This document shows positions 51,520 to 60,332 of a stretch of 64,000 nt of DNA, one piece after another. Each line of letters starts with the position of its first letter. Position 1 is the stretch's first letter. The stretch is from Acidobacteriota bacterium (GTDB taxonomy: Bacteria; Acidobacteriota; Vicinamibacteria; Vicinamibacterales; UBA823), in the NCBI GenBank assembly GCA_002730525.1, contig PCAK01000040.1, positions 219,256 to 283,255 of the forward strand. The letters are read 5' to 3'. The translations under genes and the position numbers were made by a program. Below the pieces are notes generated by a model. The model had not been told where the DNA came from, searched no databases, and was given only the letters and a program-made list of their open reading frames with translations.

Positions 51520-52410
51520 GTGCCGAGGCAGGCCGACACCGCGTACACGGAGTTCCTGAGCGACCTCGGGGCCACGTTCCGCCCGCAGCGTCAGTGGGTC
51601 GAAGGGCGCGGCCTGTATCTGATCATCGGCCACTTCTTCTCGAGTGTCGGTGCCGGAACCTGGCTGTTCTCGCTCTGGCTCGACTCACGGCTCGGGATGT
51701 GGATGGCGATCGCGGCCGTCGGGCTCAGCGGCCTCGCACATCTCCGCTTTCTCGGGCGCCCGTCACGTTTCTGGATGATGTTCCGCCTGCGCACATCCTG
51801 GATCGCGCGCGGGTTCGTCGGCATGAACATCTTCCTGCCGGCGGCTTGCCTCTACGTCCTGTTCCCGACCGGCCCCCTCGGCTGGGTCTGGTTCATCCTC
51901 TCGATCGTGGGGATGACGTTCCTCATCGTCTACAAGGGGAATGTGTACGCGGCGTCGAAAGGCGTGCCGTTCTGGAATTCGCCGGTCTTGCCGATCCTCT
52001 ACGCCACCTACGCCATTCGGGGGGGGATCGCCCTGCTGCTGGTCGCCCTGCCGTTCACCGGCGCCAGCGTGGCCGCGGAGCAGATCGGCATCATCGAACT
52101 CTGGGTGGCCGTATCGGCCGCGGTCATGCTCGGGTTCTACCTGGGTGTCATGCGACAGACGAATCTCGCCGCGCGCCGCTCGGTGGTCGAGCTGACACGC
52201 GGTCGCGCTGCCGGTGCGTTCTACCTCGGGACCGTCTGCGTGGGGCTGCTCGTGCCGATCGCTCTTGGGGTCGTCGGGGTGGGGAACCCGCTCTCGCACG
52301 TGGGCCTGGCGCTCGTCGGGCTGTTCTCGCTCGCCGGCGACTTCTTCGCCAAGTACACAATCGCCAAGGCTGGCATCTACGCGCCGCTCATGCCCGCCGG
52401 CACCATTTGA
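51520..52410 (+). CDS. NrfD/DmsC-type membrane anchor subunit
   Basis: An integral membrane protein of 296 residues with about eight helices. GHFFSSVGAGTWLFSLWLD and GLSGLAHLRFLGRPSRFWMM (a DmsC/NrfD landmark) are visible. It would exchange electrons between the quinone pool and the iron-sulfur subunit. The GTG start is seven bases after the iron-sulfur gene. The matching catalytic subunit is probably encoded convergently at 52445-55069. Confidence 0.86.
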   Translation: MPRQADTAYTEFLSDLGATFRPQRQWVEGRGLYLIIGHFFSSVGAGTWLFSLWLDSRLGMWMAIAAVGLSGLAHLRFLGRPSRFWMMFRLRTSWIARGFVGMNIFLPAACLYVLFPTGPLGWVWFILSIVGMTFLIVYKGNVYAASKGVPFWNSPVLPILYATYAIRGGIALLLVALPFTGASVAAEQIGIIELWVAVSAAVMLGFYLGVMRQTNLAARRSVVELTRGRAAGAFYLGTVCVGLLVPIALGVVGVGNPLSHVGLALVGLFSLAGDFFAKYTIAKAGIYAPLMPAGTI

Positions 52411-52444
52411 ATCGTCGGACCCAGTGGCGATCTTCGGGCGATCG

Positions 52445-55069
52445 TCAGCCCGTCGAGTCGACCTTCGAGACCGTAACCTTGACGCAGAGATCGAGGGTGA
52501 GGTTCGAGGGACTCGAGTGCTCCCAGTCGAGTTCGAGAAGGTTGTTGAAGAACACACCCTTGCCCTGTGCGGTCGGCAGCGCCGCCGCCCAGTGGCCGGC
52601 GCAGGCACCGATGCCGAGGGCTTCGGGGTGAATCGCCTCGGTCAAGCGGACCTTGCCCTCGACCGATCGACCGGACTCGTTCTCGACACGGATGGTATCG
52701 CCCGTCTTCAAGCCTCGCGTGCGGCCGGCCTCAGCATTGATGGCGATGGCGTAAGAGAACGGGTCGAGTTGCGCGGCCTCGTCGAGCCAGGCGTTCTCCA
52801 TCGTGAGGCTGTTCGAGTGCAGGGTGTCCCGGTAGTAGAACGCATAGAAGTCGAAGCCCGGCCGCTCGCACTCGTGTGAGGCGCACGGCAGCCAATTGAC
52901 CAGGGGGCTGTAGAATTCCTTCGGGATCTCCAGTCCGTGGTCTTTCGCAATCGCGGACGACTTCTCCCAGGTGTCGCTCATCCACTCCCAGTAGATCGGG
53001 ACTCGCACGTCGATGAACGCCCGCCAGTAGACCTCTTCAGGTTTCTTGGGCCACTTGATGAGGCCGTGCTCCTTGAACCAGTCCAGCCCCTTGTCCGGCC
53101 CGAACTTGTCCTTGAGGTCGACGTCGCAGATCTCGTCGTAGGCATACCGGCGGGTGGTGTCCAGCCGGTACGGGGACCGAAGATCGAGCCAGGCGTTGTA
53201 GGCGGCATTCAGATCGCCGAGAACGCCGACCCGGTCGGCCAGTTCGATGAGCACGTCCGCCGCCAGTCGCCGGTCGCCCTCCGGTTCCACGGCCGGCTGT
53301 CGAATCGGCCAGCACCACTCGCCCATGCCGGCCGGCAGGCTGAAGATGAACGGAAAGTTTGAACGCGAGTCGACGGCCTCGAGGTACCCGCGGTCCGGCA
53401 AGACGATGTCGGCGAACTCCGACGTCTCGGTCATGAAGATGTCGAACGAGACGATGAACTTGAACCGCTTGAGCGACGCGGCGACGTCGTCTTTGTTGCC
53501 GACACTCATGATCTGATTGGCGCCGAGATTGATCATCATCTCGGGCCGGTAGGGTAGGTCGAACTTGCTCCACATCTCTTCCTGGTCGGAGGACGCCTGG
53601 AAGACCGATCCCATCGACATGGGAAACAGCTCCTGGAGTCCGACCCGACGCGGCTTGGCCGGATCGCGAACCGGGTACGGCGCGTGGGGGCCCATCCACG
53701 ACCCCACGATCATCAACCCGTCGGGATCCGGATGCGGCGCGTACTCCAGACGACCCGTCTCCGGGTGTCCGTGGCATGCCGGGTTGAATCCCAGACAGCC
53801 GCCCGCCACGTCGGCGCAGCCGACCAGGTGGTTGAGCAGGTCGATCGCCAGCATGTTGTAGGCGGAGTTCTTGTGTCCCTGCGACCCGCGGAACGCGATC
53901 GCGGCGACCGGCCGGTACGGCACGGTCACACCGTCGATGACGATCGTGCTCCCGATCCGAGCCTCGGTGGCGAACTCGGTTGCCAGGCGGTGGATCGTCT
54001 CGGCCGGGATCGTCGTGATCTCCTCGCCGCGCTCGAGCGGGAAGCTCTTCAGATGCTCCTTGATCAGGTCGAAGGCCGGCCGACAGGTGGTGCCGTCGAC
54101 GGCGAACTGTCCCAGGATCGCCATGTCCGCTGCGCTCGCCGCGTCGAACGGCGCGGCGGCGTTCGCGGAGGTGTCCCACACCAGCGGCTTGCCAGATTCT
54201 GGATCGCGAACGTAGCGCTGGTCCGGGCCGATCAGGTACGGGGCGTTGGTCTTCGCTTTCAGATAAGCCGCGTCATATGCCCCAAGCTCGTTGACGAGAA
54301 CGTTCGCCATCGTGAGCGCCAGAGCGGCATCGGTGCCGACGCGGATCGGCACCCACTCGTCGGCACTCGCGCCGGCTTGATTGCTGAACGGGTCGACGAC
54401 GACCATCTTCATGCCGCGCGCGCGCGCGTCGGCGCACATGGTCATGTTCGAGCATGCCGCGTGTCCGGCGGCGTTGCCCTTGGAGGCCCCGAAGTAGACC
54501 GCATAGTTACAGTGTTGAAAGTCGGGAACGATCGACCACGAGGCATGCATGATGCCGCCGACCAGGTGGGCACCATTGCCGCAATGGAGCCCCCCGCCCG
54601 CAGCCGAGGCGTTGGGTGTTCCGAACGCCGCATTGAAGGCGAAGGCAGGAATGTGGAGCGCCGTCACGGTCGTCGTGCGCATGACGAAGAGCTTGCGCGG
54701 ATCGTCGGCATGAATCTGCTTCAGACGTTCGGCGATCTCGTCGAGCGCCTCATCCCACGAGATCTCCTTCCAGCCTGGATCTACGCCGATGCCCTTCTCG
54801 GGATTCGTTCGGCGCAACGGTTTCGAGAGCCGGTTGGGATCGTAGTGCGTCATGATCCCGCAGGGGCCCTTGCCGCACAGGTGGCCCTTGCCAACCTCGC
54901 TCTCGGGGTTTCCTTCAATCTTCACGACGACGCCGTTCACCCGATGCGCCAGAATCGAGCAGGAGGCGTAGCAGAGGGCGCACGTCGACGGCAGCCAGGC
55001 GTTGTCGTCGGCGCGCGGTTCGACCCGCCCGGTGACCTCAGAGCCCGTTCGTCGTTTGTCCTCGTGCAC
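52445..55069 (-). CDS. Molybdopterin (DMSO reductase family) oxidoreductase large subunit, PadB-like candidate
   Basis: An 874-residue bis-MGD-type enzyme. The N-terminal [4Fe-4S] motif is CALCYASC with a fourth Cys in GHLCGKG about 35 residues on. Then come GGGLHCGNGAHLVGG and YFGASKGNAAGH in the cofactor-binding region, and a C-terminal molydopterin-dinucleotide domain (GLKTGDTIRVENESG). No Tat signal is seen, so it should be cytoplasmic. Size and partners fit phenylacetyl-CoA:acceptor oxidoreductase (PadBCD), which makes phenylglyoxylate. Pyrogallol transhydroxylase and acetylene hydratase are relatives, but the aryl-CoA context favours PadB. The gene is convergent with its presumed partners, 34 bp apart. 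Confidence 0.85.
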   Translation of the reverse strand: MHEDKRRTGSEVTGRVEPRADDNAWLPSTCALCYASCSILAHRVNGVVVKIEGNPESEVGKGHLCGKGPCGIMTHYDPNRLSKPLRRTNPEKGIGVDPGWKEISWDEALDEIAERLKQIHADDPRKLFVMRTTTVTALHIPAFAFNAAFGTPNASAAGGGLHCGNGAHLVGGIMHASWSIVPDFQHCNYAVYFGASKGNAAGHAACSNMTMCADARARGMKMVVVDPFSNQAGASADEWVPIRVGTDAALALTMANVLVNELGAYDAAYLKAKTNAPYLIGPDQRYVRDPESGKPLVWDTSANAAAPFDAASAADMAILGQFAVDGTTCRPAFDLIKEHLKSFPLERGEEITTIPAETIHRLATEFATEARIGSTIVIDGVTVPYRPVAAIAFRGSQGHKNSAYNMLAIDLLNHLVGCADVAGGCLGFNPACHGHPETGRLEYAPHPDPDGLMIVGSWMGPHAPYPVRDPAKPRRVGLQELFPMSMGSVFQASSDQEEMWSKFDLPYRPEMMINLGANQIMSVGNKDDVAASLKRFKFIVSFDIFMTETSEFADIVLPDRGYLEAVDSRSNFPFIFSLPAGMGEWCWPIRQPAVEPEGDRRLAADVLIELADRVGVLGDLNAAYNAWLDLRSPYRLDTTRRYAYDEICDVDLKDKFGPDKGLDWFKEHGLIKWPKKPEEVYWRAFIDVRVPIYWEWMSDTWEKSSAIAKDHGLEIPKEFYSPLVNWLPCASHECERPGFDFYAFYYRDTLHSNSLTMENAWLDEAAQLDPFSYAIAINAEAGRTRGLKTGDTIRVENESGRSVEGKVRLTEAIHPEALGIGACAGHWAAALPTAQGKGVFFNNLLELDWEHSSPSNLTLDLCVKVTVSKVDSTG

Positions 55070-55087
55070 CGTTCCGCCCTCCAGGCG

Positions 55088-55420
55088 TCAGCCAGCCTCG
55101 TTCGCCATCACCAGGATCACCTCGAGCTCGGCGGAGGTTCCGTCAACCTCCACTGGCACGTCGAGCTCGTCGGTGAGCGATCCGTTCAGGAAAATCCGAA
55201 AACCCTGAGCCAGCAGGCCCGGGGCATCCTCTATATAGCTGCGACAGTCGGGGCCGCACTCGGCGCACAGCGCCTCGATCGCATCGCGCAGCGTGAAGCC
55301 TTCAGGCAGCTTCGCGACCACGGGATTATCTGCGGCGAACGTCGAGAGGAATCCAAACAGCCCGATCCTGACCGTGACCGTGCCGTTGGTCGTGCCGGTC
55401 GACCGGTCGTGCGCCTCCAC
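55088..55420 (-). CDS. MoaD/ThiS-like ubiquitin-fold protein
   Basis: A beta-grasp protein, about 110 residues from GTG 55420; the conserved part starts at VTVRIGLFGFLS. FTLRDAIEAL and FRIFLNGSLTDELDVPVEVDGT match MoaD-type folds. The C-terminus is NEAG rather than the Gly-Gly needed for sulfur activation. It may therefore be a chaperone-like accessory protein for the adjacent molybdopterin enzyme, or the last Gly may suffice. The start is uncertain because a longer in-frame reading exists to 55675, but that extension looks non-coding. Confidence 0.65.
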   Translation of the reverse strand: MEAHDRSTGTTNGTVTVRIGLFGFLSTFAADNPVVAKLPEGFTLRDAIEALCAECGPDCRSYIEDAPGLLAQGFRIFLNGSLTDELDVPVEVDGTSAELEVILVMANEAG

Positions 55421-55657
55421 GGATTCCCGGGTCGGCGTGCGTTGAGCGTTTCGCCTACTCGACGAGTCGTACCACAGCTTGGCCGACTCGTCCGGGCCGG
55501 GCCGGTGGCTCGTTGCATGTCCTCGGTTCGTCACGCGGGCTCCGGACATCCTCGCCGTCTGCCTGCCGTACGCCGTCCGCTGCGATCTGGCAAACTCTTC
55601 GACGCGATGCGCAGCGAACAGGATGAAAGAGGTCCTGGCTTGCAGAACCCATTGGCC

Positions 55658-55663
55658 ATTATA
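55658..55663 (-). promoter_or_regulatory. Possible -10 element (TATAAT) for the MoaD/molybdopterin genes
   Basis: A perfect TATAAT reads on the minus strand inside the 293-bp gap between the MoaD-like gene and the aldehyde dehydrogenase gene. It stands out in this GC-rich context. No consensus -35 is found at 17 bp, so it may be chance. Confidence 0.25.
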
Positions 55664-55713
55664 CTGCATGACCAAGCTGCGCTCCGCGGGGGCGGCTTGA
55701 CTCCGCGTGTGGG

Positions 55714-57192
55714 ATGAGGATGGAACCGACGCTCACGATCGACGGTCGCCCCGAGGCTTCAGCGCGCTCGTTTCCGGTCATCAATCCGGCAAACGAGACG
55801 ATCCTGTGCCACTGTCCCGACGCGACACCTGAGCAGCTCGACCGCGCCGTCGACGCGGCGGCGCGGTCGTTTCGGTCATGGCGGCAGACCGATCGTGACG
55901 TCCGGCGACGGGGTCTCGAAACGCTCGCCGAGAAGCTCAGCGAGCAGCAGGAGGAATTCGCCAGGACCCTCACCCTGGAGCAGGGGAAGCCGCTGGCCGC
56001 CGCGCGAGGCGAGGTCGGTCGCGCCGCCCAGATCCTTCGGATCACGGCCGCCTTCGACGCGCCGGTCGAGGTTCTCGAGGACAGTGAGCGCCGGCGCGTC
56101 GAGGTGCGCTACGAGCCGCTGGGTGTTGTTGGCGCGATCACGCCTTGGAACGCTCCGCTGCTCCTCGCGGCAGGCAAGGTCGCCGCGGCACTCATCACGG
56201 GTAACACGGTCATCGTCAAGCCGTCGCCCTACACTCCGGTCACGACGCTGCGGCTCGGAGAGTTGGCGCGCGACATCCTCCCCCCAGGCGTCTTGAGCGT
56301 GCTCACCGGCGACGACTCGCTCGGCAAGGCGATGACCGAGCACCAGGGCATCCAGAAGCTGACCTTCACCGGATCGGTCCCAACGGGCAAGGCGATCGTG
56401 CGCGGCTCGGCCGACAAGCTCGCCCACGTGACGCTGGAGTTGGGCGGGAACGATCCCGCGATCGTCCTGGAGGATGTCGACCTCGACCACGCGGCCCTGC
56501 CGCTGTTCTGGGCGGCCTTTCGAAACTCAGGCCAGATTTGCGTCGCGATCAAGCGACTGTACGTACAGGCGCCGGCATACGACGCCGTCTGCGAGGCGCT
56601 CACGCGCATCGCGAACGACGTGCGGCTGGGCGACGGGCTGGACTCGGAGACGACGCTCGGTCCTATCCAGAATGCCGCGCAGTTCGTGCGCGTCGTGGGG
56701 ATTCTCGAAGACACCCTGCAAACCGACGCCAGGATCCTGACCGGGGGGACTGTTCCGGACCGGCCCGGCTACTTCGTGCCGCCCACGCTGGTGGCCGACA
56801 TCGCCGAGGGCACCCGCCTCGTCGACGAGGAGCCGTTTGGCCCGATTCTGCCGATCATTCGGTTCGCCGATGTCGACGAGGCCGTCGAGCGCGCCAATCG
56901 CACCGTGTTCGGTCTCGGAGCGTCGGTCTGGACCCGGGATGTCGAGCGCGGGGCGGAGATCGCGGCCAGACTCGAGGCTGGCAGCGTCTGGGTGAACCAG
57001 CACGGCGCGCTCGACCCGGCCATTCCGTTCGGCGGCGTGAAGCAGTCGGGCCAGGGCTTCGTCTACTCCGCGGCCGGCCTGAAGGAGTACCTGGATCGCC
57101 GGGTGATTCACGTTGCGCGGTCGAAGGCGTCCCACACCGGGATCCCGCCCCGGGACGCGGTAGGGGATGCCGAGGCCGGAGCCAGCACGTGA
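55714..57192 (+). CDS. NAD(P)-dependent aldehyde dehydrogenase
   Basis: An aldehyde dehydrogenase superfamily enzyme of 492 residues that oxidises an aldehyde to the acid. Features: TPWNAP and KPSPYTP in the cofactor site, the catalytic Glu in LELGGNDP, and the nucleophile Cys in NSGQICVAIKR. It overlaps the ThDP enzyme by four bases, which indicates a decarboxylase-dehydrogenase pair: a 2-oxoacid such as benzoylformate to the aldehyde, then to the acid. ATG 55714 was chosen; ATG 55720 is equally possible. Confidence 0.93.
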   Translation: MRMEPTLTIDGRPEASARSFPVINPANETILCHCPDATPEQLDRAVDAAARSFRSWRQTDRDVRRRGLETLAEKLSEQQEEFARTLTLEQGKPLAAARGEVGRAAQILRITAAFDAPVEVLEDSERRRVEVRYEPLGVVGAITPWNAPLLLAAGKVAAALITGNTVIVKPSPYTPVTTLRLGELARDILPPGVLSVLTGDDSLGKAMTEHQGIQKLTFTGSVPTGKAIVRGSADKLAHVTLELGGNDPAIVLEDVDLDHAALPLFWAAFRNSGQICVAIKRLYVQAPAYDAVCEALTRIANDVRLGDGLDSETTLGPIQNAAQFVRVVGILEDTLQTDARILTGGTVPDRPGYFVPPTLVADIAEGTRLVDEEPFGPILPIIRFADVDEAVERANRTVFGLGASVWTRDVERGAEIAARLEAGSVWVNQHGALDPAIPFGGVKQSGQGFVYSAAGLKEYLDRRVIHVARSKASHTGIPPRDAVGDAEAGAST

Positions 57193-58907
57193 CCAGCGAA
57201 GCGAGCGAACCGGTGCTGGTGGCGGAAGCCCTCCTCGACTCCCTGGTGCGCTGTGGAGTCGAGGTGGTGTTCGCAAACGCCGGGACCGATTTCGCGTCGA
57301 TCATCGAAGTGCTCGTGAAGGCCAGGAGCACGGGTCAACGTGTGCCGCGCTTCCTGACCGTGCCCCACGAGAACGTCGCCGTGGCCATGGCGCACGGATT
57401 CCATCGCGTCACAGACGCGCCGGTGGCGGCGATGGTGCATGTGACGGTCGGGACGGCCAATGCGAGCTGTGCGCTCATGAACGCTAGCCGCGACGGGGTT
57501 CCGTTGCTGTTGATGGCGGGTCGGAGTCCGATCTCGGAGCGTGGTCAGGTCGGCTCGCGGACCGCCCCTATCCACTGGGGGCAGGAGAGCTTCGATCCTG
57601 GTGGCGCTGTTCGAGAGTACGTGAAGTGGGACTACGAGCTTCGTGCTGGTCAGCCCGTGGCGACGGTCGTCGAGCGAGCGCTCGACATCGCGTTGAGCGA
57701 GCCGCGCGGGCCCGTCTACCTGACGTTGCCGCGTGAGGTGCTGGCGTCCTCGCAATCGGAGCAGGCGGTCGAGATGGCCCGCCGGCCCCTGGGCGCGGTG
57801 CCGGCACCGCCGTCTGTCGAGGCGCTCGACGAGGTGGCCGAGCTCGTGGGTCGGTCGACACGGCCCCTCCTCGTGACCTCGCAGCTTGGCCGGGCCGAGG
57901 GGGCGTTCGATGCGCTCACGTCTCTGGCCGAACGATTCGCGATACCGGTCGTTCAGCCCGGATGCCGCGCCCTCAGCCTTTCCTCCCGACATCCGATGAA
58001 CCTGGGCCACGATGTCGCGCCCTACCTCGACTGGGCCGACCTCATGCTGGTGATGGACTGCGAGGTGCCGTGGATCCCGGTACGCGGCGAGCCGGCTCCG
58101 GGATGTCGAGTCGTCCAGATCGGCACCGACCCGCTCTTCGCGCGGTACCCGATTCGGACCCATCGCTCGGATCTGGCCATTGCGGGTCGGGCGGCCGATG
58201 CCCTGCCGTTGCTCGCCGAGATGCTCGACCGTCGCGTGACGCCGGAGGGTCGAGAGGCGCGACGGCAGACGATCGCGGCGTTGCAGGAGGAGCGCGCAAC
58301 TCGACGCGCGACGCAGCTCGAGGCGGTGCGGACTCGGGTGCCGGTCCACCCGCTCTGGCTCGCCGCCTGCGTCAATGCCGCCAAGCCCGAGGATGCCATC
58401 GTCGTCAACGAGCTCGGCGTGCCTGTGGACGCGCTCGAACTCACCCAGCCTGAAAGCTATCTTTCGATCAGCACCGCCGGTGGACTCGGTTTCGGCTTGG
58501 GCGCGGCACTCGGCGTGAAGCTCGCGCGCCCAGAGCGTGACGTGATCGCGATTACCGGAGATGGCTCGCAGATTTTCGGCAATCCCGTTGCGGCCTACTT
58601 CGTTGCGAACGCCGAGCACCTGGCACCGCTCGTGATCGTGAACAACAATGCGCGATGGAACGCGGTCCGCACCTCGGCGCTCAAGGTTCACCCGGACGGG
58701 TACATGCGCCGGGCCGAATCAGTGCCCCTGGTATCGCTCGAGCCATCGCCGCGCTTCGACACGATCATGGAGGCGTGTGGTGGCCATGGCGAAGCGGTGG
58801 AGGACCCGGCCGAGCTTCCGGCCGTGCTCGAGCGGGCGCTTCAGCGAACGCGTGACGGAACACCCGTCGTGGTGAACGTGGCGACCGGACCGGGTGAGGG
58901 CCAGTGA
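57189..58907 (+). CDS. ThDP-dependent decarboxylase, benzoylformate decarboxylase/acetolactate synthase-like
   Basis: A 572-residue cytoplasmic ThDP enzyme. FANAGTDF and the activating Glu in VPHENVAVAMAHGF are in the first domain; the ThDP/Mg site is ITGDGSQIFGNP with NNNARW about 25 residues later. The GTG at 57189 overlaps the aldehyde dehydrogenase stop (GTGA), so both are made together. An arylglyoxylate decarboxylase is the most economical role beside an aldehyde dehydrogenase. A Lys-, Arg- or carboligation-specific enzyme of the same superfamily is not excluded. Confidence 0.88.
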   Translation: MTSEASEPVLVAEALLDSLVRCGVEVVFANAGTDFASIIEVLVKARSTGQRVPRFLTVPHENVAVAMAHGFHRVTDAPVAAMVHVTVGTANASCALMNASRDGVPLLLMAGRSPISERGQVGSRTAPIHWGQESFDPGGAVREYVKWDYELRAGQPVATVVERALDIALSEPRGPVYLTLPREVLASSQSEQAVEMARRPLGAVPAPPSVEALDEVAELVGRSTRPLLVTSQLGRAEGAFDALTSLAERFAIPVVQPGCRALSLSSRHPMNLGHDVAPYLDWADLMLVMDCEVPWIPVRGEPAPGCRVVQIGTDPLFARYPIRTHRSDLAIAGRAADALPLLAEMLDRRVTPEGREARRQTIAALQEERATRRATQLEAVRTRVPVHPLWLAACVNAAKPEDAIVVNELGVPVDALELTQPESYLSISTAGGLGFGLGAALGVKLARPERDVIAITGDGSQIFGNPVAAYFVANAEHLAPLVIVNNNARWNAVRTSALKVHPDGYMRRAESVPLVSLEPSPRFDTIMEACGGHGEAVEDPAELPAVLERALQRTRDGTPVVVNVATGPGEGQ

Positions 58908-59001
58908 TGACAATCAGCACACCGCGCCCAGCCTGGGCCGAGTCGGATCGAACGTGAGCTGTCGGTCGGCTTGACATCACTCGCATCGAGGAGGTGCATG
59001 C

Positions 59002-60291
59002 ATGAGTTCGGCCTGGAGTCCGCTCGGCCCTGTCTATTACGGTTGGTGGAATGCCATTGCCTCGTTTGTCTGCCTTATGCTCATCTTCGGCGTGCCCACC
59101 GTGCTCTTGCCGTTCGTCTACGGTCCGGTGATCGACGAGTTCGGCTGGACGCGCGCGCAGGTCACGGGGATCGCCTCGTTCAAGTTCACGGCGGCCGCGC
59201 TCAGCGCCTTCGTCACGGGATTCGTGGTGGACCGGTTCGGCGTGAGGGTCGTCATCGTCGTGTGCTGCTTCCTCACGGGCGCCGGGATGTGCGGGTTCCT
59301 GTGGGTCGACGACCTCCCGAGCTTCTATGCCGCTGGCATCGTGCTCGGGCTCGCCTCGACCGCCGTCATCGTGGCGCTCAAGACGCTCATGTCACGGTGG
59401 TTTCATCGGAATCAGGGATTGAGCCTCGGCGTCATCATGATGGGGTCGAGCGTGGCCGGTATCCTCATCCCGTTCGTGGCGGTGCCGCTCATCGAGGCCC
59501 GGGGGTGGCGTGAAACCTTCGCGCTGATGAGCTTGGGCATCTGGGGGGTGGGCCTGCCGCTGTTCCTGTTCGTGGTGCGGGAAACACCCACCCCGGACGA
59601 GCTTGCCTATGAGCTCCAGGCCGGTCACCAGCGTGACGAACCCGAACCCGTGAGCGGCGAGATCCGGGTCCAGCCGGAGTCCCCGCTGTCGCTCGCGGCG
59701 GTGGTCGCCACGCCGATGTTCTGGTTGATCGTCTGCGCGACGTTCCTGATGTCGTTCGTCGACCAGAGCCTGAACCAGCACTTCATCCTCTTCATCGACC
59801 GGGATCTCGGGCTCGGAGTCGCGCTTGCCGCTCGGGCCTTCAGTGCCACGTTCGTGATAGGCGTGTTTGCGAAGCTCGGTTTCGGCTGGCTCTACGACCG
59901 GACGTCTATTCGGGGCATCCAGATCTGTTACCTGCTCATGGGTCTGAGCGTGGCGCTCGCCTTTCCGATCACAGGGGCGGTGGGTATGTTCGTGTTCGCG
60001 CTGGCCCGGGGCCTGGCCCACGGGGGCATGCTCATCAAGAAGGCCATCTATGCGAAGCACTGCTTCGGACCGACCCATCTCGGAAAGCTGATCGGCATCC
60101 TCACCGCCACGGCGAGCGCCGGGTACGCTGCGGGTCCCTGGGTCGTGGGGTGGCTCTACGACCGATCAGGAACCTACCGCCCAGCCTTCCTCTTCTTGTT
60201 GGGCCTCTGCATCATTTCGGCAGCGCTCCTGATCTGGGTCGTCCCGACCTACCGGAACGAGATGGCTCGAACGGCGTCCGAGGGGCAGTGA
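59002..60291 (+). CDS. MFS transporter, oxalate/formate-antiporter-like or monocarboxylate carrier
   Basis: A membrane protein of 429 residues with about 12 helices and a central polar loop (around residues 205-230). GPVYYGWWNAIASF at the start and DEFGWTRAQV after TM1 are typical of the OFA/monocarboxylate group; DRFGVRVV gives the MFS loop 2-3 motif. GAGGAGG is 8-10 bases before the ATG. It lies 94 bp after the decarboxylase and probably transports the acid handled by this pair. Confidence 0.9.
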   Translation: MSSAWSPLGPVYYGWWNAIASFVCLMLIFGVPTVLLPFVYGPVIDEFGWTRAQVTGIASFKFTAAALSAFVTGFVVDRFGVRVVIVVCCFLTGAGMCGFLWVDDLPSFYAAGIVLGLASTAVIVALKTLMSRWFHRNQGLSLGVIMMGSSVAGILIPFVAVPLIEARGWRETFALMSLGIWGVGLPLFLFVVRETPTPDELAYELQAGHQRDEPEPVSGEIRVQPESPLSLAAVVATPMFWLIVCATFLMSFVDQSLNQHFILFIDRDLGLGVALAARAFSATFVIGVFAKLGFGWLYDRTSIRGIQICYLLMGLSVALAFPITGAVGMFVFALARGLAHGGMLIKKAIYAKHCFGPTHLGKLIGILTATASAGYAAGPWVVGWLYDRSGTYRPAFLFLLGLCIISAALLIWVVPTYRNEMARTASEGQ

Positions 60292-60332
60292 CCCGAGTCT
60301 GCTGAGACCGGTGCCGTCCGGGGCCGCTTCGA

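Noticed and set aside
58908..59001. Short GCCC/GGGC hairpin after the ThDP decarboxylase gene
   Set aside because: A four-base-pair stem in a GC-rich spacer is expected by chance; not reported as a terminator.
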